Origin: Pseudomonadota bacterium
Lineage (GTDB): Bacteria > Desulfobacterota > WTBG01 > CAIYCZ01
NCBI GenBank assembly: GCA_026388865.1
Contig: JAPLIX010000368.1
Span: 1-16,706, forward strand
Direction: 5' to 3'
DNA: 16,706 bases
In this document: positions 5,854 to 13,040 of the stretch, piece after piece
Layout of the letters: each line of letters opens with the position of its first letter
How positions within the stretch are numbered: position 1 is the stretch's first letter
Position numbers and translations under genes: made by a program
The notes under the pieces: generated by a model
The model's database searches: none
What the model was told of the DNA's origin: nothing
The model's input: the letters and a program-made list of their open reading frames with translations, nothing else

Positions 5854-6384
5854 TTACTTTTTTGGTGTCGGGACAAATGAAAACTCCTGCTTCACACTGA
5901 CAGGAAATACCGGCTCACCCGCCACCGAGTCATCAATGGCCCTGGTCACAAAGGTAAAAAGGACTCCGACGCCATACGGTATGCCGGAGTATTTCGTGGT
6001 GATTTTGCCGCCGCTTGCATAGTTCCAGTTGTAGGTAGGTGTGACATCAATGATGCCGGTTACGGCGACAGCCACATCACCGGGCTTTACCGTGGGGGTA
6101 GTGGTCACGGTCAGGTCAAAGGGTGCCGGCTTGGAAAAATCTGACGGAAGCGCGAGTATGTAGGTCGTGTGGTAATCTGCCGGATCAAGTTCATTGAACG
6201 ATATTACATTTTCCAGGGTATAATTTTTTACTATCCCGGTGTTTGGGGCCAGAATTACCAGATCAGAGCCCGGACCATACAGTGATTCGGTTGATTGCGC
6301 CATTGCCTGTGCAGTCAGCCCGAAAAGTAACATTCCAACCACCAGTAGTCCCATTGCTGTTGATACTGTTCTTCTTTTCATCAT
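5854..6384 (-). CDS. Secreted protein of unknown function
   Basis: Starting at the ATG at 6384, the product is 176 residues with a clear signal peptide: MMKRRTVSTAMG, then hydrophobic LLVVGMLLFGLTA, cleavage after AQAMA. The mature protein is about 147 residues, beta-rich and low in Cys, with repeated Thr/Val/Pro-rich strands and a lysine end; it has no motif I recognise. I chose 6384 because GGAGGG lies 4 nt upstream and the signal peptide is then normal. The reading continues in frame to an ATG at 6447 with an even better AGGAGG site, giving 197 residues and an unusually long basic N-terminus. Three other in-frame ATGs lie between, so the true start is uncertain. The gene is flanked by long noncoding stretches and appears monocistronic. 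Confidence 0.7.
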   Translation of the reverse strand: MMKRRTVSTAMGLLVVGMLLFGLTAQAMAQSTESLYGPGSDLVILAPNTGIVKNYTLENVISFNELDPADYHTTYILALPSDFSKPAPFDLTVTTTPTVKPGDVAVAVTGIIDVTPTYNWNYASGGKITTKYSGIPYGVGVLFTFVTRAIDDSVAGEPVFPVSVKQEFSFVPTPKK

Positions 6385-6565
6385 TCTTCCCTCCGTTTTC
6401 ATTGTTATTTCTTTCCTGTTCATTGTTCGTCCCTTCTTTTTCATCATTCCTTCCTCCTTTTTTATTTGTTTTACGGTTGCTCAAAATTTATAAGATTTTT
6501 AAGAAGGAAATGAGCCGGCTCCTGCAATGTTTCTATATTTAAATAGTATTGTTATCAGTAATGGC

Positions 6566-6609
6566 CTCTTATAGTATCCTTATAACACTCTTATAGCACT
6601 CTTGTAAAC
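6566..6609. repeat. Four imperfect tandem 11-bp repeats
   Basis: The units are CTCTTATAGTA, TCCTTATAACA, CTCTTATAGCA and CTCTTGTAAAC (plus strand), contiguous and about one helical turn each. They lie about 180 bp upstream of the secreted-protein start in an otherwise featureless AT-rich spacer (6448-6667). Helical phasing would suit cooperative binding of a regulator. Confidence 0.65.
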
Positions 6610-6667
6610 ATATTTTTTCACCTGGTGTTATCAATTATTCATGGTAGCCAAAGGTATGCTGCTGGTC

Positions 6668-7357
6668 TCAGAAGATATGGGAAAAAACTGTGTAGAGGAT
6701 TTTTACTCCTGCTTTAATGGAGCCGGAAAGCGTGCCGCTGACTTTTGATTTTCCTATGCGCGGGCGATAGCGTACTGGCACTTCAATTATTGAGAGCCCC
6801 TGCTTTACCGCTTTGACCTGCATCTCTATGGTCCAGCCGAAATTCCTGTCCCGCATATCCAGCTGTTTTAAGGCGCTGCAGCGTATAGCGCGGAACGGTC
6901 CCAGGTCGGTAAAACGATGGTGATACAAAAGATCTATCAGCCAGGCGGCTAATTTGTTACCGAAGTATGCCTGGGGAAGAAGCACCCGTCTGCCGTTGCC
7001 TCCGGAAATCCGCGAGCCGATGACAAGATCTGCCGTGCCCTGCACAATGGGCGCGACAATACGCGCCATCTCTTCAGGGTAATCACTGAAATCGCCGTCA
7101 AGGAACACCACAATATCCGGCTCATGGGCGCTGGCAATTCCCTTCAGGCAGGCAGCGCCGTAGCCGCGATGCGGTTCCAGCACCACGCGCGCGCCTTCCA
7201 TTTGCGCGGCCCTGGCCGTATTGTCAGTAGAGCCGTTATCAACCACGATGACTTCGTCCGCCACATCTTTTGGTATGTCCCGGATCACAAGGCCGATTGC
7301 ATCCTGCTCATTGAGCACTGGAATAATCACGGAAATTTTTGGTCTGTTTTTGTCCAT
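6668..7357 (-). CDS. Family 2 glycosyltransferase (dolichyl-phosphate sugar synthase type)
   Basis: A 229-residue GT-A fold enzyme. Residues 8-16 (ISVIIPVLNEQ), DEVIVVDNGSTDNT (34-47) and VFLDGDFSDYP (DxD at 87-89) are the nucleotide-sugar and metal-binding elements. DLGPFRAIRCSALKQL and GWTIEMQVKAVKQG followed by VPVRYRPRIGKSKVSG are typical of the DPM1/DPG family, which transfer a hexose from a nucleotide sugar to polyprenyl phosphate at the inner membrane. No membrane-anchoring C-terminal domain is present. It starts 12 nt after the TIGR04282 transferase and ends the long array. It could supply the lipid-linked sugar used by the GT-C enzyme at 9032-10414. Confidence 0.88.
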   Translation of the reverse strand: MDKNRPKISVIIPVLNEQDAIGLVIRDIPKDVADEVIVVDNGSTDNTARAAQMEGARVVLEPHRGYGAACLKGIASAHEPDIVVFLDGDFSDYPEEMARIVAPIVQGTADLVIGSRISGGNGRRVLLPQAYFGNKLAAWLIDLLYHHRFTDLGPFRAIRCSALKQLDMRDRNFGWTIEMQVKAVKQGLSIIEVPVRYRPRIGKSKVSGTLSGSIKAGVKILYTVFSHIF

Positions 7358-7369
7358 GGAATGGTGTTG

Positions 7370-7981
7370 TTACAAATCAAGGTTATAGTATTGCAGATCT
7401 TCCACCCGATCTATATCGCGCAGCATCGGCAGCAAACACAGAGATAACCCTGCGGCATTAATCTTATCTGTTGTCTGGCTTAGTACTTTTTCAGTGCCCC
7501 ACTCGATATTACTGAAAAGCTCTGGAATAGGCTCACGTACGCCAATGAGATAATATCCGCCATCATAGGTAGGGCCTAAAACAATATGCTTTGCTTTAAG
7601 CATATCAAAGCTTTGGGTAATAATACCTCTTGATATATCCGGGCAGTCGCTTCCAATAAGAACGGCTCTTTTACACCCTTTTTCAAAGACATGCTTGAAG
7701 GCATTAAGCATCCTCTCTCCCAAATCGCTGCCCTGCTGCGGGGAAAAATATTCATTCTCTACCAGCCATTTTCTCACCAGCTTTTCATCCTCCTGCGGAG
7801 AAAAGCATATTTCAAGTATATAGTCCTCACTACTTGCAGGAGTAACCTTTTGCACAATCGTTTCAGCAATCTTTTTATATATTTCTGCTGCCCGTTCATT
7901 TCCCAGGTGAAGGGCCAGCCGGCTTTTCACCATTCCCGGAACGGGATATTTTAAGAAGATGATAAGCACATTACTATTCAT
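7370..7981 (-). CDS. TIGR04282 family transferase (DUF2064, arsenosugar-associated)
   Basis: A 203-residue nucleotidyl/glycosyltransferase-like protein of the DUF2064 family, named 'transferase 1, rSAM/selenodomain-associated' because it recurs near ArsS-type radical SAM proteins. The N-terminus NVLIIFLKYPVPGMVKSRLA is the family signature, followed by AVLIGSDCPDI and VLGPTYDGGYYLIG, the nucleotide-sugar binding region. I start at the ATG at 7981, which gives the standard N-terminus; an in-frame TTG at 8029 would add 16 unrelated residues and overlap the preceding gene. No strong Shine-Dalgarno is visible at either start. An ArsS-like gene is present at 13041-14018, consistent with the expected partnership although the two are not adjacent. 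Confidence 0.88.
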   Translation of the reverse strand: MNSNVLIIFLKYPVPGMVKSRLALHLGNERAAEIYKKIAETIVQKVTPASSEDYILEICFSPQEDEKLVRKWLVENEYFSPQQGSDLGERMLNAFKHVFEKGCKRAVLIGSDCPDISRGIITQSFDMLKAKHIVLGPTYDGGYYLIGVREPIPELFSNIEWGTEKVLSQTTDKINAAGLSLCLLPMLRDIDRVEDLQYYNLDL

Positions 7982-8000
7982 GCACTGGTATGAACCGGTA

Positions 8001-9002
8001 TTAGTCTTTATAGCGGTAGTCCTGATCAAAGGTTATGTTTCCGGCCTGATCAAAAGCCTTACGGTGGATTTTCTGACCATGGTTATAGGTATCGATATAT
8101 TCTATTTTCCCGTTTTCATAGTAGGTGTTCCATACACCTTCCCGGCAGCTGTCGCGCGACTCCCCTTCAGCTTTCAGTTTGCCGCTTTCATGGTATTCTC
8201 TTCCCGCCCCGTTCAGTCTGCCTGATTTGTAGACATATTCAGCCTTTAAATTCCCGCTTTCATAGTATGTCTTGAATGTGCCGTTTTCCCTCCCGTCCCG
8301 GTACATGCATTCAATCTGAAGGTTTCCGCTTTCATAATAGGTCTTCCTGACCCCGCTCAGCCTGCCGGATGCATGCCAGTATTCAGCTTTCAAAATACCG
8401 CTTTCATAATATTCCTGCCATTGGCCGTCCTCAGTGCCGTTCCGGTAAGTGGTTTTATTCATCAGGTTACCGCTTTTATAAAAACTCCTGCAGAGCCCGT
8501 CCCGTTTACCACTCTTGTATTGCTCCTCGCTCTTCAGTTTGCCGCTTTCGTAGAACTCCTGCCTGGTGCCGTTCAGCAGGCCGGAAGTATGCATGCCCTG
8601 GCTCTTGAGCCGGCCGCTTTCATGATAGGTCTTTGATAGGCCTTCCTTCCTGCCAGCCTGATACATTGATTCTTCCTTGAGGTACCAGCTTTCATAATAC
8701 TGCCTGCAGGCGCCGGTTTGTTTTCCGTCTGCATACGCGGTCTCGGCCTTAAGCTGCCCGCCTTCATAATACTCTCTGGCGATGCCCTGGTAGTTTCCTT
8801 TTTTCACGGGCACTTGCCGTAACAGACGGCCGCTCTCGTAGAAGGTCTTTTCCATGCCTTCTTTTATGCCATCCTTAACCTCCACTACGGTTTTCAGCCT
8901 GCCGCCGGGGTAATATTCTTTCACTGTTTCCGCCGCGGAGCGTCCTGCAACAGTGAAAATCAGGCAGGCAGTAAGTATGCTGATGACAGTTTTAAGCACC
9001 AT
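8001..9002 (-). CDS. Exported protein of twelve MORN_2-like repeats
   Basis: A 333-residue protein with an N-terminal hydrophobic export signal (residues 4-20, possible cleavage after RSAAE). The rest, from residue 27 to 314, is twelve repeats of exactly 24 residues with the pattern xxxYYESGxLKxExxYxxGxxxGx, then a degenerate thirteenth. This is the MORN_2 (YwqK-type) repeat, a beta-hairpin array often involved in protein or membrane contact; no enzymatic residue is evident. Repeats 5-11 are most alike. An LTAC at 10-13 resembles a lipobox but lies too early in the hydrophobic segment to be convincing. It starts 29 nt after the GT-C gene, so it is co-transcribed with glycosyltransferases; a scaffold role in the envelope is inference. 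Confidence 0.85.
   Translation of the reverse strand: MVLKTVISILTACLIFTVAGRSAAETVKEYYPGGRLKTVVEVKDGIKEGMEKTFYESGRLLRQVPVKKGNYQGIAREYYEGGQLKAETAYADGKQTGACRQYYESWYLKEESMYQAGRKEGLSKTYHESGRLKSQGMHTSGLLNGTRQEFYESGKLKSEEQYKSGKRDGLCRSFYKSGNLMNKTTYRNGTEDGQWQEYYESGILKAEYWHASGRLSGVRKTYYESGNLQIECMYRDGRENGTFKTYYESGNLKAEYVYKSGRLNGAGREYHESGKLKAEGESRDSCREGVWNTYYENGKIEYIDTYNHGQKIHRKAFDQAGNITFDQDYRYKD
8061..8924 (-). repeat. Twelve 72-bp coding repeats (MORN-like units)
   Basis: The 24-residue protein repeat is encoded by 72-bp tandem units. Recurring codons for TYYESG-xLK are visible on the minus strand in every unit. Units are diverged enough to be distinct, so recent amplification is limited. Confidence 0.75.
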
Positions 9003-9031
9003 GTTTAATGCTCAACATGCTACACGCAGGA

Positions 9032-10414
9032 TTAAAGCTGCACATTATTAAGCAGCAAACGTTCTTTATGCCGGCTCCTCTGAGCAATCCGGCGCCCGCT
9101 ATCGTAGAGCAGGAGCCCGTAGAACGGCAGGTACTGAGCCAGTTTTACCAGCGGGTCTTCCACCCAGACGCCCGTTGCAACATAGCCCCTCAGTACCAGG
9201 AAGACCGCTCCGCTGAAAAAAATCCATGCCCTGTTCGGCACAATGACCAGAAAGGGTACAATCCAGCATACGTACCAGGGATGCACGACGGGCGTCAGGA
9301 GCAAGAACGATCCCAATCCTATGGAGGCGACATAATAAAGTGCTTTCCCCCGTTCCCCGGGATCTTTTTGTAAATACCACATATACAGTCCTGCCATGAT
9401 AAGGAGCAAGACCGCTGCCGACAAACGCTGTGCTGCACTTTTATCATTAAAGACCCAAAGAGATACATCATACAGGGAAGCATTAAAAAACCAGTGTTCG
9501 ACATAGATGGTGAGGGATTGAAAAAGTTTCCTGCCCGCGCTCATGAAAGGGACATAGAAAAGAACAATAGCGGTAACAAAGAGCAGAATATTAGCGGCCT
9601 TCTTCCTGCCCAGCATAAATGGCAGGAAAACGAGCGGCAGGAACTTGTTCAGGACAGACAGGGCCAGGCACACAACCGGGCTGTATGTTCTTTTTTTTAG
9701 ACAGAGATAAAGCGCAAAGAGCAGGAAAAAGATCCCTGCGCTGTCAGAGTGGCCGCTCCCCGCGAACTCCATGATAATGAGAGGATTCATAGCGTAGATG
9801 GCAATACGCGTGACTGCCATGTTCAGCTCTCTCAGTGTCAGCAGCAGTATGTAAATAGCAAGAATATCAAAAACAATAAACATCAGCTTCGCTGCGTACA
9901 CGGTTGGGCTCAGCCACGCACTGAGCGCAAAGATAAACTGGCTCAGCGGAGGATATATTGCGGCCAGGGTGCTGCGGGCGATATTGGGATAGATGGCCTG
10001 GTCGCGCAAATGTGCAAGAGACGGATCAGAAGGCGCCACGGCAAACGGGTTGATCCCGGAGGCCACCATTTTCCCTTCCCACACATAGCGGTAGATATCA
10101 TCAGACAGTGTCGGGGGACTGAACCAGAGGATGCCCCGGAAGCAAACCGCAAAAAACAGAATGCAGATGAGATAATAGTTCTGATGCAGGAAAAGCTCGT
10201 ATCCCTTCCTGCCGTGCGGCCCTGCAGGGTTTTCCGTTTTTTCTGCTGTCTTGAGCAGCAGCAGCGAAATCAGGAACAGGGCGAAGGCTGTAAAATAAAT
10301 AATTTCACAGAGGACGATATTTTGGCGCAGGTTCCCGGCAAAAAGCATGAATACGCAGCAGAGAGCCTGTGCAGAGCCAAGCAGAAAAAATGTTCGTTTC
10401 ATTGTTTGCTTCAC
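9032..10414 (-). CDS. Integral-membrane GT-C type glycosyltransferase (GT87/MptB-like)
   Basis: A 460-residue membrane protein with about 11-12 hydrophobic segments. After two N-terminal helices comes the conserved loop FSPPTLSDDIYRYVWEG (SDD acidic catalytic pair near residue 105) and then KMVASGINPFAVAPSDP. This DUF2029/GT87/MptB-like signature belongs to enzymes that use polyprenyl-phosphate sugars on the outer face of the membrane. Further on are YPPLSQFIFAL and GSGHSDSAGIFFLLFALYLCLKKRTY. The donor would be a polyprenyl-phosphate hexose, plausibly made by the 6668-7357 enzyme. It lies 19 nt after the broken glycosidase and 29 nt before the MORN gene. The acceptor cannot be read from the sequence. 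Confidence 0.85.
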   Translation of the reverse strand: MKQTMKRTFFLLGSAQALCCVFMLFAGNLRQNIVLCEIIYFTAFALFLISLLLLKTAEKTENPAGPHGRKGYELFLHQNYYLICILFFAVCFRGILWFSPPTLSDDIYRYVWEGKMVASGINPFAVAPSDPSLAHLRDQAIYPNIARSTLAAIYPPLSQFIFALSAWLSPTVYAAKLMFIVFDILAIYILLLTLRELNMAVTRIAIYAMNPLIIMEFAGSGHSDSAGIFFLLFALYLCLKKRTYSPVVCLALSVLNKFLPLVFLPFMLGRKKAANILLFVTAIVLFYVPFMSAGRKLFQSLTIYVEHWFFNASLYDVSLWVFNDKSAAQRLSAAVLLLIMAGLYMWYLQKDPGERGKALYYVASIGLGSFLLLTPVVHPWYVCWIVPFLVIVPNRAWIFFSGAVFLVLRGYVATGVWVEDPLVKLAQYLPFYGLLLYDSGRRIAQRSRHKERLLLNNVQL

Positions 10415-10433
10415 TATAACAGGAGGCCTTTGG

Positions 10434-11526
10434 TTATTTTACCAGCACCCTTCCCAGAATATTTTTGTTCTTGCCCACCAGTTCCTGAAAAACAACCGCA
10501 AGGGACGGGTTGTCCTGAACGCGCATGGACGTGTCATTCTGCGGGTTGTTATCATTCTGCCATGACTGGTTGAACCAGGCAAAGCCGATAATCCGCGGCC
10601 AGCGATTGCTCGCAAGATCGCTGAGCGCCCGCTGCGCCCACAGCGCCTGGCTGCCCAGAATATTGTCCCGGGTGACGCCAAGCTCAGCTACTACAATAGG
10701 CTTAGCTGCGCTGAGCGCGGCAAGGCGGGGATATACGCCGTCCATACAGGCGCGGAATTCCGGCCACTGATTATTGTCGGGCGTTTGCGCCCCGTATACG
10801 CTCACGCCTATCCAGTCGATCACATCATCACCGGGATAATAGTTTTCAAAGCGGTTCCATGGTGCCTGCGGGCTATCATTATAATTGACATGGAAGACCC
10901 AGGTTATGTTGTGAGCACCTGCCGCGCGCATGGTAGTGATAATTCTGCGGTATGCAGCGCGGAACCGCTCCGGGCCGTCGGGCAGCGCCTGCCGGTCCTC
11001 GACATGCAGCACGGCGGCGATTTTGATGATGACCGGGGTTAGCGCCATCGAGACGGTGACCACCGCCCCGAACAGGCTCGCGGCCTCGGGTGAGAGCAGC
11101 AACCCGCGTTGTGCCGCGCCGCTTTTCCTCCCGTCCCTGTTCAATACTGCTCCAGAGCATCAGGCGTATGTACGGGACACTGCCTGCAGCCCTGATCCAT
11201 GCCGCAGTTTCAGCGGGAAAGGTGCGCTGTAAAAACCAGTGGCTGGAAAAATAAACCCATGCAGCCGGCTTTCCGACGGTCTGTTCATAGGACTGTATGT
11301 CAGCGCGGGTTATCTCATCCCGGGTACCTCCCCGCTGTGCGGTGAAAACCCCGTGGTAGAAAAAACCGGTCGGCGGCTTCTGTATCGCAGTCTGCGCCGG
11401 TTTCTCATTCTCAATGCCGAACGCGTCCCTGTCTTTCAAAGTAAAAAGCGCCACAGCAAATAGAAGCCACGGTATCAGCAGCACTCGTGCACGCATGGCG
11501 TTCATAATCAGTTTTCTATCGAACAT
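10434..11526 (-). pseudogene. Broken GH26-like glycoside hydrolase
   Basis: The 5' part (ATG near 11526, signal-like VLLIPWLLFAVALF) encodes a GH26-like start: FFYHGVFTAQRGG, DIQSYEQTVGKPAAWVYFSS and FPAETAAWIRAAGSVPYIRLML up to residue about 135. The 3' part, in another frame, encodes GPERFRAAYRRIITTMRAAG, ITWVFHVNYNDSPQAPW, NYYPGDDVIDWIGVSVYGAQ and PIVVAELGVT, where the Glu is the likely nucleophile. The middle is missing: the segment that carries the acid/base Glu (usually near VEWGTEVNG) is replaced by a GC-rich insert (10985-11121). The reading frame shifts, so no intact enzyme can be made. GH26 enzymes hydrolyse beta-mannans or related glucans, or act in exopolysaccharide processing. 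It starts 5 nt after the B12 radical SAM gene. Confidence 0.8.
10985..11121 (-). other. GC-rich foreign segment inside the GH26 pseudogene
   Basis: In the frame of the downstream half, this stretch reads GAAQRGLLLSPEAASLFG, then AVVTVSMALTP, then VIIKIAAVLHVEDR. The AVVTxSMALTP motif is typical of a transmembrane segment in KefB/KefC-like CPA2 antiporters, not of GH26. By hand count it is about 65-72% G+C, against roughly half to 57% around it. It replaces about 210 bp of the expected glycosidase sequence. It may be a real recombination scar or an assembly chimera. Confidence 0.6.
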
Positions 11527-11531
11527 GCCAA

Positions 11532-12962
11532 TCAGTAGCATTTCTCTCTCATGTAATGCAGTGCCTCGCGGGCAAAACCGGCCGCGCTCTGTTGGTAGGG
11601 ATAGATGCGGAACCGCAGGCAATACCCCTTCCACAGGCGGTCGCACAGCTCATAGAATTTCCTGAGCCTGACCAGTATCAGCAAGCGCATAATGTTCGGG
11701 GCTATATGCAGCCCTGCTCCGAGAGCAAACAAAGCCCGCAGGCATCCCCGCTCCTGCTTGTGCTCCAGGGTAAAGCTTGCGTCCTGGTAAAAGGTTGCCG
11801 GAAATTCTGCCGGCGCCCCGGTTACCAGTCCCATTGAGACAGCGTATCCGGCAATGCGCGTGCGCGGGTACAGCTGCAGTAGCGTCGCGAAGCAGAAGTC
11901 AGGCCGGATGCGGTAGTTGACTTCATAGGTCAGCAGATCATTCTCCAGGGTGCTGCCCGGCACTGCCAGGATGTTTTCCGTGGCAAAGCGGATGCCCTGC
12001 CCGCGCAGCAGGCTGCAGGCGTTTTCAAACTGTTCAAGGCTCATGCATCGGTTAAAGACATTGTTTCTGATATGCTCTTCAGCTGCTTCCAGCCCAAGTT
12101 TTACCGAGATGCAGCCTGCGGCCCGCAGCAGAGCGGCGGATTCCTCGTCAAGGAGATCTGCCCGCAGGTGGCAGTGAAAGGGGATGCCGATCTCCCGCGG
12201 ATACTGCGCGGCAAATTCTTTCAGCCATGCCTTATCAAGATTGAAGGTGTCATCCTGGAATACAATAATCTGCAGCGGATAGCTCTGTTTCAGCTTTTCA
12301 AACTCTCCCAGCAGGTTTCCCACGCTGCGGCGCCGGCACAGCCGCCCTTTGCCGAGGTAAAGCTCTTGATAGGCATGGTTAAAACAGTAGCTGCATTTGA
12401 ACGGACATCCCCGGGATGTCATGGCATACACGGTTGCGTGCTCGTTGCACGGATACGCCCGGTCATAAATATCCCGGTCCGGATACGGGAGAGTGTCCAG
12501 ATCTTCGATGAGCGGCCCCACATCATTTTTTATGACGCTGCCGTCCGGCTTCTTTACCCACCAGTTGGCAATAGTATCGGGTAGAAAGCGGCGATCCCGC
12601 TCAAAAGCATTGATGAGCGCTGGCAGGGTAATCTCCCCTTCCCCGCGGCAGACTGCATCAATGCTCTCTTCATGAATGAACTCAGGATAAAACGTGGGAT
12701 GAGGGCCGCCGGCAAGAACCGTGATGCCGGGATATTCTTTTTTGATCTGCCGCACGGTATCGAGAAACAGGGTGTGTCGTCCGGTTACCAGGGATAGGGC
12801 AATTATATCAGGTTTAAATTCGGTCAGAAGTTTTTTCTGCCGGGCGGTGTTACGAAGAGAAGTCAGCTCGGTGCGATGGCCGTCACGCAGCAGCACGCTT
12901 GACAGATAGCCGATACTCAGTGGCTGCGTGAGATCGTCATTAGTTAAAAAAAGAACATTCAC
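11532..12962 (-). CDS. B12-binding radical SAM protein
   Basis: A 476-residue protein. Residues 1-140 form a cobalamin-binding-like Rossmann domain (MNVLFLTNDDLTQPLSIGYL, GITVLAGGPHPTFYPEFI, AVCRGEGEITLPALI). The radical SAM core starts near residue 180 with the cluster motif Cys186-PFK-Cys190-SY-Cys193, which binds the [4Fe-4S] cluster that cleaves S-adenosylmethionine. FQDDTFNLD and KLGLEAAEE continue the TIM-barrel. Enzymes with this architecture usually methylate or rearrange unactivated carbons. The substrate is unknown; the neighbours suggest a glycan, lipid or arseno-metabolite. No DxHxxG box is seen, so it is uncertain whether cobalamin is bound in the base-off mode. It sits 78 nt after arsS and abuts the GH26 pseudogene. 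Confidence 0.87.
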   Translation of the reverse strand: MNVLFLTNDDLTQPLSIGYLSSVLLRDGHRTELTSLRNTARQKKLLTEFKPDIIALSLVTGRHTLFLDTVRQIKKEYPGITVLAGGPHPTFYPEFIHEESIDAVCRGEGEITLPALINAFERDRRFLPDTIANWWVKKPDGSVIKNDVGPLIEDLDTLPYPDRDIYDRAYPCNEHATVYAMTSRGCPFKCSYCFNHAYQELYLGKGRLCRRRSVGNLLGEFEKLKQSYPLQIIVFQDDTFNLDKAWLKEFAAQYPREIGIPFHCHLRADLLDEESAALLRAAGCISVKLGLEAAEEHIRNNVFNRCMSLEQFENACSLLRGQGIRFATENILAVPGSTLENDLLTYEVNYRIRPDFCFATLLQLYPRTRIAGYAVSMGLVTGAPAEFPATFYQDASFTLEHKQERGCLRALFALGAGLHIAPNIMRLLILVRLRKFYELCDRLWKGYCLRFRIYPYQQSAAGFAREALHYMREKCY

Positions 12963-12996
12963 GGTGTTACCGGTATCCTGCTGTGAAAACCCCGAA

Positions 12997-13025
12997 CCGA
13001 ATCCTGAATGCCTTCAAGATTTCGG
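12997..13025 (-). promoter_or_regulatory. Stem-loop after the arsS stop codon (possible bacterial SECIS or RNA stabiliser)
   Basis: The RNA strand pairs CCGAA with TTCGG, then, after a one-base A bulge, TCTTGAA with TTCAGGA (one G-U pair), around a GGCA loop. The apical loop begins 28 nt after the UGA at 13041-13043 and starts with G. No U-tract follows, so it is a poor terminator. Confidence 0.5.
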
Positions 13026-13040
13026 AATGGGCGGTGAGCT

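Noticed and set aside
7982..8029. TTG start for the TIGR04282 transferase
   Set aside because: It overlaps the preceding gene and adds 16 residues not typical of the family, whose N-terminus begins at the ATG at 7981.
8964..8975. Lipobox (LTAC) in the MORN-repeat protein
   Set aside because: The Cys is at residue 13, in the middle of the hydrophobic segment, too early for a normal lipoprotein signal peptide.
9749..10573. Plus-strand open frame of 274 residues
   Set aside because: It is antisense to the GT-C membrane protein, rich in His, Gln and Arg as expected from reversed hydrophobic codons, and has no recognisable domain.
10434..11144. Stand-alone gene starting at a TTG at 11144
   Set aside because: Its first part is the foreign insert and the rest is the 3' half of the GH26 gene, so it is a pseudogene fragment rather than an independent gene.
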